From Halichoerus grypus (lineage: Eukaryota; Chordata; Mammalia; Carnivora; Phocidae): a stretch of 64,000 nucleotides of DNA. The notes beneath the pieces are model-generated. The model ran no database searches. It saw nothing but the letters and a program-made list of their open reading frames with translations, and had not been told where the DNA came from. Made by a program: the position numbers and the translations under genes. How positions within the stretch are numbered: the first letter of the stretch is position 1; every line of letters begins with the position of its first letter. Shown in pieces: positions 1-10,130 of the stretch. Location of the stretch: assembly GCF_964656455.1 (NCBI RefSeq), contig NC_135726.1, positions 940,001 to 1,004,000 on the forward strand, in the 5' to 3' direction.

Positions 1-118
1 CCCCTGGAGCCAGTGACCCTGAGGACAGACAGGCTCATGCCTGTTCCCCTCTGCCCTCCCTCGAGAGGAGCCTAGGGGCCGTCCTGCCTCTGGGCTCCAC
101 CTGGGGTCATGCTGGCAG

Positions 119-2443
119 AAGCTGGAGGCCATCAAACTGAAGCCGTGGGCCCTGGAGCAGGCCCAAGGGCCGGAGACGCCGGGGCCGCAGGGCCAAGCCG
201 CGGAGGAGGAGAGCGCAGGCGCCGTACTGAGCCCCAGGGCAGGTAGGAGCCAGCAGGCCAGGCCAACCCCTTCCCTGGTGGGTGGGCCACGAGTCCTTGG
301 GCACACGGCTCTGAGCCCCCTTCCCTGTCGGTACATCTGGGTGGGCTGCAGCTGCTGCAGGCACAGGGCCAGCCCACAGGGAGAGTCTGGGGTCTCCATG
401 CGTCGGGCCTGGCCGGGGCAGGTGTGCAGTAAGCCCTTCCAGAACAGTCCCTGGGGGTGACCCTCTTCCCTAAGGAGTGAGGAATAAGCCACAACTTATT
501 GTTGTGAGGTGCCTGCCCTTAGCAGCTGCCGGGAGCCCCCCCACCTGCAGTGAGACCTGTCCTGAGGCCCCCCTCTCGGTAGGTTGCCCCTGCCCCGGGA
601 CCCCCGTGGAGAAGGTGGAGTCGGACCACAGATCCGTCTATGTGGGCAATGTGAGTCCGGGAGGGGGCAAGATGGGGCAGTGGGCACCCAGGGTTGGCCA
701 TCTCCTCCTGGCTTTGAGGATTAAAGAAAGGGACACAGGCTCAGGAGGGGAGAAGCCAGAGGACAGGACCTGACTGGGGGGTGGGCCGCCCCAGGAGGGA
801 GCATGGGCCCCGTGTCCTCAGGCATTCTGGTTTCCCGACAGGAGCTGGGATTCAGCATTGCCACAGGAATCTCCCGTTGGCCAATCACCCTGGCCACAAA
901 TCCCACTGTAAAAAGCCACCTGTTGTCTGGACAGGCCAGATGAACTTAGGGGGTCATCTCACACATGGAGGGCGGACGTCTCTGTCTGCAGTCCACCCCC
1001 GGCAGGGGTGGGGGACCAAGGCAACGGCTACTAACTCCACCCTGGGGTCTAATCAACCTCTCTACCGAGAAAACATGCTGTGGGAGCCCCCGGGAGAGCG
1101 AGGCCTCTGCGGGAGGCCCCCCACCACCAGGGGCGTACCTGTGGCAGGTAGACTGCGGGGGCACAGCGGAGCATCTGGAATCCTACTTCAACCCCTGCGG
1201 GGAGGGCCACCGGGTCACCGTCCTGTGCGACAAGTTCTCCGGACACCCCAAGGGGTCAGTGCCAGCCAGGCAACAGGGAGCGGGGGGTGGGGGGCTCAGG
1301 GAGGGCGGCTCCGGAGGGGCCAGGCGCCCTGGGGTACTGTGGAGCCCAGGCATCCCGGGGTGGCCCTCCCCCGCCCTGCCCGCCTACCCCAGCTATGCCT
1401 ACATGGAGTTTGCTGCCAAGAGCTCAGTCCAGGCTGCAGTGGAGCTGGATGAGAGCATCTTCCGAGGCCGAGTCCTCAAGGTGTGTTCCCTAAACCACGT
1501 TAACCCATGAATCCCTGGGGGACCAGGAAACGCAGGCACAGGGAGAGGCCACGACCCTTCTCCACTCCCCCAGTGTCTCTGGGCACATCCGCGGGTGGAG
1601 GGGTGGCTGCCTCAGGGCCCAGCAGGTCTCCACTGCATGGCGCGGCTCTCTTCCCCAGCTGGACACTTAGGGGATGCTGGGTCCACAGGGGCACATCACC
1701 TGACCATGTCTGTGGCTGGACAGTTCAGGTCTGAGTGGGAATTTTGAGGAGGCTGGGAACAAGTTAGGGTCTGATGCCCCAGAGCTCCACGCCCAGGAGC
1801 TGCGGGGTGTAACCGCTGCACAGCTGCCTGTGAGCCTCCAGCGGAGAAACCCAAGAAGGCTTTCTGGAGGCAGCTTTAGCCCTGGGCTCTGCCCTGCGCT
1901 CGATTAAGGCTGCGCTGGGGAGGCGGGGAGGAAAACAAGTGTCTCAGAGGGCCTCAGCCTTCGGCCCAGGTGCTGCCCAAAAGGACCAACTTGCCAGGGA
2001 TCAGCTCCACGGACCGCGGGGGCCTGGAAGGACAGCGAGGCGCCAGAGGAGGACCCTTCCCCCACAGCAGTCTCCGGGGCGGGGCCCGCTTCAGACAACG
2101 AGGGCGGAACCGGTGGGCGGGGCCCGGGCGGGGGCGGGGCCTGCTTCAGAACGCGGGGGCTGAACCGGTGGGCGGGGCCTGGGGGAACCCGGAGCGGGGG
2201 CGGGGCCCGCTTCAGACCACGAGGGCGGAACCGGTGGGCGGGGCCCGGTGGGCGGAACCCGGGGTGGGGGCGGGGCCTGCTTCAGACCGCGGGGGCGGAA
2301 CTGGCGGGCGGGGCCGGGGCGGGGCCTGCGCTCACGTCCCCCTTTTCTCTACGCCGCGGCCGTGGAAGGTTCTCTCTGTAGTATTCGCCGTATTGAAGGG
2401 AGAATGGGATTTTGAGAGTGGGGCCGGGGTGGGTCAGGAGTAA
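119..2443 (+). CDS. PABPN1L: PABPN1L (embryonic poly(A)-binding protein 2-like), 5' partial
   Basis: Cytoplasmic poly(A)-binding protein of the PABPN1 family, known from oocytes and early embryos. Five exons join in frame: 119-242, 583-650, 1148-1254, 1393-1480 and 1970-2443 (287 codons with stop); the start codon lies before the window and the first acceptor (about 118) is the least certain junction. The visible protein opens with a LEAIK helix, then one RRM with RNP2 SVYVGNV, the CDKFSGHPKGYAYMEF RNP1 region and FRGRVLKV, followed by LPKRTNLPGISSTDRGG, a PABPN1-family signature. Donors at 651 and 1481 are GTGAGT and GTGTGT; the donor at 1255 is GTCAGT. The last exon runs through a minisatellite (2089-2330), so the C-terminal ~110 residues are Arg/Gly-rich and do not end in the short aromatic tail I expect for this family. 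The RRM assignment is firm; the exact C-terminus is not. Confidence 0.88.
2089..2330 (+). repeat. GC-box minisatellite in PABPN1L last exon
   Basis: Four imperfect tandem copies, each opening with CTTCAGA, start at 2089, 2144, 2210 and 2280; the first three are 55, 66 and 70 bp, the last is cut short. Each holds GGGCGGGGCC GC boxes and a CGGAACCGGTGGGCGG core. Because 55 and 70 are not multiples of three, copies are read in different frames, which makes the encoded tail irregular. Confidence 0.85.
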
Positions 2444-5400
2444 ACAGCTGTGCTCTCGGCGGGAATAACTGCGCGGCGCCCCCAGCCGGAGCCATAAGTC
2501 TTGCATGAAACCGGACACCACGGGGGTGCAGGTGGGTCCTGTGCCACTCGGGGCTTTGGAAGGCACTGAGCAGAGCTTCAGGCAGCTAGCGCTGAGTCAG
2601 CTTGGGGCTCTCCAAGTCTTTTTAAAGAAAAGTAGAAATGTGTCTTAATGGTAAAGCATAAATTAAATGTCAGTAGTTTTTAAAAGCACGTGACAGCAGG
2701 CCTCCGGGTCTGTGCTGCCCCCCACAGTGAGGGACACAGCGTGAGGCACTGTGGGAGGGCACGCACCTTGGGCTCCTGGCCCAGGCCTGGCCCTTGTCAG
2801 AAGTTCCCCCCGCTGGGCACTCCGACTGCGGCCCCTCTGCCGCAGACACGCCCCACCTCCTCCCTGAATTGCAGTCTGTGCTCCTTCGCACTGCGGGGCT
2901 GGGGACGGAAAACTCCCTTTGCTCTGGACCTAAGTAGCTGCCAAGGAACCCTCGCTGGGCTGTTCCAAAGCCACTCGCCTTGTTAGCCTACCTACCAATT
3001 CTTTATGCCAGGAACAGAGCTGCTAGGGCTGCAATCCACAGGGGGGTCCAAAGGTGGGGTGGGGGGACCGCCACCCCTTGGCTCTCCACCCGCATTTGTC
3101 TCTGGCGTCCTCTTAGGCCAGCTTCTCACTCCCCGTGATCTGGGGTCAAGTCTGCCCTTGAGTGGGGCGAACGAAGCCCCCCTAAAAAAATGTCCACACC
3201 CTAATTTCCGGAACCTGCGAATGTGACCTTATTTGGGAAAAAGTCAGGATCATCCTGGATCATCTGGGTGGGCCCTAAATCCAATGAGACACAGACCCAC
3301 AGAGAGGATGCGAAGAAAGAGGCAGAGATTGTAGTGTTGTGTCTGTAAGCCGAGGAACTGCTGGCGGCCATCAGAAGCTGGACAGGCACAGACCAGATCC
3401 TCCCTCAGAACCTCCCGAAGGAACTGGCCCTGCTGACCCCTTGACTCCTGACTCTGGCCTCCGGAACTGGGAGGACATTTCTTTGTTCTCTCCTGCCCGC
3501 TCGCTCACTCACACATGCACACCCCGTGAGAAGGTAGCAAGGAGGGGCTGTCAGGGCAGAGCCGCGTGTGGCCTGGACCAGGTGCAGTCAGGAGGGCGCA
3601 GATGAGGCTCGCCACCTGGACACAGTTCCCTGGGCTGAAGCTTATGTGGCACCGCGTGGGTGACACCGGATCCTGCCTGCTTGGCACCCAGGGGCTGCTC
3701 ACCCTCCACGGTGAGGGGGGATTTGCCTCCATCTTAAGGCGCTCACCATGCATGCTAGCAGTCTCCACCCGCCCACCCCCCCCAAGCTGGTTCATTTTCA
3801 GAAGAGTTTTCCTGACCCCTTCTGTGTGGCTGCTCTGAGGAGAGAGCGGGCCTAGGAGTCCCTCCTCACCCCTGGATTTCAGGCCCAAGCCGACCAAGAC
3901 AGAGGGAGGATGGAGAACGCTCCTGACTTGGCGGCCACCTGGGTGGCGAGGGCTCCCAGCGGTGAGCTGCTGAGTGGACTTACGTGGCTGTGCCTGGAGA
4001 AGGCCAAGACATACAGGCTCCCTGTCTGGTCAGGGGCAGAAGGAAGGACAGGGAGCAGTCACCCGAACAACAGCTAGGAACTGACTGGGAGCGGCACCTA
4101 ACGGGGCTCAGCTCTAGGGTGGAGTCCAGGCAGGCAGGTGGCCCACAAGGAGGCTGGCCTCAAGGTAGAGAACTGCTAAATGATGATGGGAAACCCTCAC
4201 AGGACAGTTCCGTTGGCAGCACATGGACCAGCACATTACTTCTGAGCCCTGCTGTTCTCAGGCTTACAATGGGGATGCTACCTAACGATGTGTGTGAAAA
4301 CTCCTGAGTGTAAAGCACGTCTAAGGGCTGCTCTGTCTGCACCTACAGAAAAACCCAAATAGCACTGGCTTCAACAAGACAGCAGTTTATTTTATTTTCT
4401 TCTACAAAATGCTGACTATAAAAAATCCTGGCCTATGTCAGCAAAACCCATCTTCCTTCTAGCTTTCTGCTCCCCATCCTTAGGAGATAAAGCTTTTCCT
4501 CATGCTTTCAAGAGGGCTGCCTTAGCTCCAGCCATCACATCCAAGATCCAGAAGGGAAAAGATGAGGGAAGCGTACTCCATCTGCTAGCTGAATCCCCCT
4601 TCAAAGTATCTTTCCTGCAAGTCTCTCCCAACACCATCCACTTTCATGCCATAACTACCTACCCTTGTGTGCTACGGAGAGTAGGAAATATCTTCTGTCT
4701 AGTCAACTGTAGCCAGTAACACTGGGGCTTTGTTAGCAAAGCAGCAAGCCGGCAACCTGCAGGCCCCCCCCACAGCCACCACTCAGGCAGGAGCAATTAC
4801 TACCAAAGCTCAACCAGAGGTGTGCGGTGGCATCTGAACCAGCGCCCGTTGGTCGGTGCCTCTCAGTCCTACCCTAGGTGTTCCACCTGCCGCGGGAGGT
4901 GGTGTGCTGGGACCTGTGTTTAGTACCCACTCCTGACTGAGTTCTCCCTCTACTTCTCTGATTTTGAACACGACTCCCGTGTTCCTCAGACGGGAAGGGA
5001 AGGCAATGCAGAGATGTGCAAGTCTCATCCTGGCGCCAGCAGCCTTCCCTGTTGCCCAGGGGCCCCGAAGCTGCCTTCCTCCTGTCAGAGGCCTTCTCTG
5101 GCGCGCTGAAAAGGGGAGGGAGGGATTCGTAGCTGTCTTGGGGCCGAGACTCAAAGCCAGTGTGCCAAACAAATGATAAAGGGCACTAGAGCCTGGGCCA
5201 GCCGATCCAGAGGCACTGTCACTGGACTTGGCCGAGCAGGCCTCCGGGGAGGCAGAGTGCACATGTCCAATCACGCCAGCTCCATCCCAAACATGACCCC
5301 TCCCCCCGCCAGCTTGGGGGCCTGCGGGGGCAGCAAGTGAGCGGGGACTCCTCTAACCCAGCCTGGCCCCCGGGCCGTGAGGGACTGCCAGGTGCTCCCC

Positions 5401-5993
5401 GAGGAAGAGGCCTCTGGGGCTGCTCACTCCGTCCTCAGCAAGCCAGAGGCAACCTACGAGCCGAGTCAGAGCCCCCCGGCGCTGTAGGGGCTGCCTCCTG
5501 AGGCCAGGCGCAGGACTGGAGACATGAAGGCCCCTCCCCGCAGGGGGAGGTGTGTGGGCTGTATGGGGGGGGGGAAGGAGGGCCCTCGAGATCTGGCTCT
5601 GCCAGGTCAGCCTCTGGAGCAGAGGCCCACCCACAGGTCCCCCTGCACCTCCCTCCGCTCCCCCTGCAGCTGCAGCATCTTTAGGGCCCGAAGCTCCGTG
5701 GGCTCTCCCACCCCCCCCGTCCCTTCGCGCCTCCCTGCTCTGTCTGGTCCCCAAGCAGTGCGCCGTCCTGGAGAGTCCCGTGCTACACTCTTCAGTTAAA
5801 CCCTCTGCTGACACAAGGAACACGCCCAATCCAATCTCAGAGGACCTTTAGTCTGCACGCACCGTGCCTGAGACCTTGCCCCCAGGCAGCCCGTCTGCGG
5901 TGCTCGGGAATAGGCAAATGATCATGAATCTCCCCCGGGCAGTACAGTTATGCCCACAGGGCCTCTCGTCCAGCACGGCAGCAGGGACCTCGC
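2444..5993. other. Region between PABPN1L and TRAPPC2L stop codons
   Basis: No protein-coding exon recognised. It holds the PABPN1L 3' untranslated side, an old interspersed repeat at 3190-3495, and the TRAPPC2L 3' side. On the minus strand two overlapping AATAAA hexamers lie at 4395-4386; they could end a long TRAPPC2L 3'UTR, but this is only a candidate. The open frames in 4.8-5.8 kb lack family resemblance and splice context. Confidence 0.5.
3190..3495 (+). mobile_element. Ancient interspersed repeat, copy 1
   Basis: The stretch contains GAATGTGACCTTATTTGG, GGGTGGGCCCTAAATCCAAT, GAGGCAGAGATTG, CATCAGAAGCTGGA and CTGGCCTCCGGAACTG in order. This matches a widely dispersed mammalian repeat I know by sight; I do not assign the family name. 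Related copies are at 23812-24115 (reverse) and 30070-30360. Confidence 0.6.
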
Positions 5994-8900
5994 TCAGCAC
6001 ACCTGGATCATCATGGACGTCACCATGCCATCGAAGGCCCTGCGGACAGAGACAGCCATCAGAGGAGCGGCTGGGGCTCTGCAGCACCGCCCATGACCCG
6101 GGACCGCGACAGTCCCTCCCCAGTCGGGTACACTCGGCCGCGAGGCCCGTGGCCTGCCACCCCAGCAGCGGGAAGCTAAGTCTCGTGCCCCCTCACGCCC
6201 TCTGCGGTTCCCACAGTCCTGCCGGAGCTGGATCTCCAGGGAGGGGTGGAGGGGCGGGGGCCCCCTGTCCTGCACGTGGGATTCTCCGTACCAGCACCTG
6301 CTTCTCTCACCCGGGGCCCAGGATGAACTGAGACACAGCATCATGGCTGAGGGAAGGCGCCATGGGAAGGGCCTGGCTCGGGTCAGGATCCTCTCACCTG
6401 CTGCCTACAAGGAGCCCCTTGGGAACCACATGTAGGCATGTAGGGAATTCCCAAGAGCAGATGTGGAATGTGTGCATGCAAACGCTTCTTTATACAATCG
6501 TTGTGATGTCCCAATGTCACGTCTGTGTCTATTGCAGGACTATGTGGAAGAAATCTACAATCCAATTTCCTAACTATTCAAGTTCAACGACCAAGACAAA
6601 TGGGGCAGGAACAAGAGGACGTTTTCTCACGAAGGTCCTGCCACATGCCTGGGCCCTTACTGGGTTCTGTGGGGGCTCTCGGACTAACTGGGCATACCTG
6701 GGAAACCGAGAGGGCAAGGTCTATGCCCTGCCCTGCCCCCCAATCCTCTCCCGTCTGTTTTATATGTTGGATATCCACGTAAGAGTTTATTGTGAAAACA
6801 GGGTTCTGCTGCTTCAGAATCACTCACTCCTTAGAGGAACGATGCCCCTCGCTGAAACAGACCTTCCCTCCCGCACGTTGAGAACAACGGCTCTCAGCAA
6901 GGAAGGGTCTGCACAGCAGTCAGCTCACCTGGACTGAATGCGGTCCCCGGGGTTGTAGAAGGGATTGCACATCACATCCGTGTAGGAATTGTGCAGCTTC
7001 CGGAACATCTGAGACAAGAACCAATGGTGTCAGTTCACGGGTACACACGGCTGCTGCCAAATTCCTGACTTCTGAGCATCTGAGAACAAAGTGGAAGAGA
7101 GAAAACGCACCAGCCCAGGCACAGCTTGCAAACACCCGGTACTTACACTGCGGATCTCGTTGTCCCGAAGCGCTGTGTTGGAGGAATCCACCACCATGAC
7201 AAACTTCACCTTGGAGTTGGTCACGTAGCCGTACCTGCACAGCTGGTTAGGGAACATGCATTGAACTCAGGGACTCTATGACACCACAAGACAGGGCACC
7301 ACCATGGAGGGTGTGTGAGCCGAGGGCCATCTGCGCACAGCCCCTGGCTCCAAGGCCACTTTGGAGAAAGAGGACAAGCTTGCATCACAGAAGGGACCCC
7401 AGGGACCTCCCACAATACCGGGAGGACCCCACGGGCCATACTGGGTGGACCATACACTTCCTTGGGGCAGCTTTTGGCATTTACAGGAGGCAGCTAAGCC
7501 TCGTTCGGACTTAAGCTTTGGGGCCCACCTGCCCAGACCCTGGGGCACCTCAACTTTGTTCTCAATCACTTCCTGGCCCAGCAGTGCCAACTGCAAAACT
7601 GGAGGCCCAAGAATCAGGCAGACCCTGCCTAAAGCACCCATGCCACGAAAGGCCACTTTATCTGGTAGAACAGTGGCTCCCGGGCAGATGTCACGGAAGG
7701 CAAGCTACATTACTACTCGTGGGGCTATCTTTGCACTCCATGGGTTTCATGCCATTTGTCCCAAGGGACTGGTCAAGTTATGACGGGGGCCTATGGGGCT
7801 GGGCCTGGTGATGGAAGGAGAACTGTCCTTGCTCAGAGGTGGTGGCCCAGCAGACAGAGCCTGGAAAGCTGTCCTCACAGGCATGAAGGAGGAAGGTTCC
7901 TGGTTCTTCTGCAAACCAGACGAGGGACAGATGCAGACTGCCACACTTCTCCAGGGAATTCATGCCCAGCTTTTCCCACATTATCCTCCCAAGTAAAAAA
8001 CGGTGTGAAATCTCAATTAGCCTCAAGCTGCCCTAATTCCCTTTGGTTGAAAGCTCTCACTTTCTTTCCAAGCGACATTGGGTCTTTCAAGGTCACCTGA
8101 TCCTACAGTACACTTTAAAACTGGAGGCGGGATCTCCAAACGTGAAACCCTGTGGAGAGAGACCACCAGCTGGCAGGCCCCCCGCCAAGTGTGAAGGATA
8201 CACCTTGTAGTCCTCTGTGGGGTACAGCAGGCCCAGGTAGAGCTCCCTCTGGTCCACCAAGGCCTTCCCCATGGCAGAGATCTTCTCGTCCACCACGTCC
8301 AGGGATGTATGCACCATGTAGTGGAACTTCAGCTCATTCTCGGTGGGGATGCTGCGGATGTAAAGAGGATAATTCTGCAAGAAAGGATGCCGGAACTGAA
8401 ATGCTGAGAAACCACCCTGGGCACACAGGCCTCGAGGATGAGGCCCCAGAGCACTCAGAACGGAGGACTGGCCAAGAGCCAATTAGCCACAGGGACACAC
8501 GCTCTCATTCTCTAAAACCCACTGCTTAGTCCTCCAAAGTGCTGCAGGCAGTGTCTTTGGGGAACCCAGTCAATCTTGAGGTTTACCTCTTGTCTGCACG
8601 GAGCATCACTAAGGGGGCAGAAACAGTGGGTCTGAGCACAGCCTGACAACAACCCACACAGCTGGAAAAGTCACTCAGCTTCTGTGCAGGGCCCAGTCCT
8701 AGCACGTGCTCTCCTCCCAGCCCATAAATACTAGCTGTTTCCCTATACGTACCTACTGCAATCTCTTCACGTTGGCAGAAGCACTGACGTGCCCTCTCAC
8801 TAAACCCTGTCCAGGCTCAGCTCAAACCACCCTTCATCTCTGCATGGCTAATTCCTACCATCCTAACCCGAGGGGTTAAAAGGTCTTAATAGGGCTCCCA

Positions 8901-9805
8901 CGTGCCACAATTCACTGATTCTGTCCCGTGCCTGGTGCTGCACAGATAGAATAAACACGATGCTGTCCCTAGGCTAATGGGGCTGATCTCTGGTGAAGGA
9001 CAGTCCACAAACCCAACAAATAAATAACATGTCATGTGCTAAGACAGAAAGCATCCCTTGAAGAACTTCCCTAAGGACCACCTCCCAAGCCTGGTCTTAT
9101 AGAAGACACAGGAAACCAACGCTTTGTGCAGCAGGAAACCGCGCTCAGTCTTGGGATTCAGAAACAGCTTTCTGGAGGAAATGAAATCTACGGCGGCCAG
9201 CGTGAGAAGACGGCAGTGGGTTTCCAAGTGCAAAGGCCCAGAGGCGAGAAAGCAGAGCCTGTCAGAGGAGCTCCAGGTTGGGTGGTGGGAGCGGCTGGCT
9301 AGGGGAGAAGGGCATGAGGCGACGAAGTTATTCTGACGTTACCGTGAGGCCCTGAGAAGCCCCTGGGGAGATCTGGGGCCGGGGCGTGACCCGCTCCAGT
9401 GAGGTTTTGGCGACAGCCCCGGGGCTGCTGCGCGGAGGGACCGCTAGCCGTGGAGCGGGCGGCGATGGGGCCGGGCGGGAGAGCGCAGTGCCGCAGGACG
9501 TGCACCCGGGGACAGCCAGGCTCGCGAGCGAGAACCGACGGGGCCGGCGGACGGACGGGGGACGCAAGCGGGGGTCCGGGGCCCTGCGCTCGCCCGGGGC
9601 TGACCCTCCCGCCGCTGCAGACGCGGGCCTGGGCGGAGCCTCCCCCGCACCGCCCCCAGCTCGGCGCGGCAGAGCCCGTTCTTGCGGAGCCCTCGGGGCA
9701 GGGAGGGAGGCGGGCGCGAGGCGGGGGCCCGGGCAGGGATCCCGCAGCCCGCCGTTCCGCCCGCGTACTCACCTCCTTAGCGATCACCGCCACGCACACC
9801 GCCAT
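5994..9805 (-). CDS. TRAPPC2L: TRAPPC2L, trafficking protein particle complex subunit 2-like
   Basis: Small sedlin-like (longin fold) subunit of the TRAPP tethering complexes, acting in ER-Golgi and Golgi membrane traffic and Rab activation. Five exons on the minus strand: 9805-9773, 8374-8202, 7234-7147, 7008-6929 and 6039-5994. They join to 139 residues, the usual family length. Exon 1 encodes [11 protein letters not shown], exon 2 NYPLYIRS to TEDYK, exon 3 [18 protein letters not shown], exon 4 [20 protein letters not shown] and exon 5 ends MIQVC then TGA. Donors are GTGAGT, GTATCC, GTAAGT and GTGAGC; all acceptors are AG. The exon 2 donor was placed at 8201 because only that gives VYGY across the junction. 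The start has a good context (A at -3, G at +4). Near the C-terminus it reads AFDGMV where I recall AFDNMV in human. Confidence 0.97.
8895..9035 (+). mobile_element. L2-like 3' fragment in TRAPPC2L intron 1
   Basis: The text from CCTGGTGCTGCACAGATAG through the AACAAATAAATAAC tail resembles the 3' end of an L2 LINE (last-event size, total, then repeated AAAT). Short and diverged. The rest of TRAPPC2L intron 1 (8375-9772) shows nothing else I can name apart from the CpG island near exon 1. Confidence 0.4.
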
Positions 9806-10130
9806 CTTGGAGGCCCGCTCGGCCGCGTCACGTGACCCCGCCGCCAGTCACGCGGCCGCCTCGGCCCCGCCCCACCGCCCGGCAGGAAAAGTCGCCCGCG
9901 CGCCCGCCGCTTCCAGTCGCTGGCCCGGGCTTGGAGGCGCCCGGCGCGGTTGCTATGGCGCCAGTTGCCGCGGTGACGAGTTGGCGGCTGCTGCTGGTGC
10001 TGAGCGCCGCTGGGCTCGGGGTCGTAGGCGCCCCGAAGCCCCCCAACATCCTGCTCCTGCTCATGGACGACGTGAGTGCGGCCGCCGGTCAGGCTCCCAG
10101 GGAGGGCCCTGGGTGAAGGAGGGCCATGGG
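9395..10130. promoter_or_regulatory. CpG island spanning TRAPPC2L/GALNS head-to-head starts
   Basis: Dense CpG and GC-box sequence covers the first exons of both genes; borders are by eye. The two start codons are only 149 bp apart (9805 on minus, 9955 on plus), so one bidirectional, TATA-less promoter must serve both. Within the gap are a CLEAR-type palindrome (9825-9834), a CAGTCACGCGGCC element and the CCCCGCCCC GC box before 9880. Confidence 0.85.
9825..9834. promoter_or_regulatory. CLEAR / TFEB E-box GTCACGTGAC
   Basis: A perfect ten-base palindrome GTCACGTGAC lies 121 bp upstream of the GALNS ATG and 20 bp upstream of the TRAPPC2L ATG. This is the core of the CLEAR element bound by TFEB/TFE3/MITF at lysosomal genes; GALNS is, as I recall, in the published CLEAR gene set. 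Function here is inferred from sequence and position. Confidence 0.75.
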
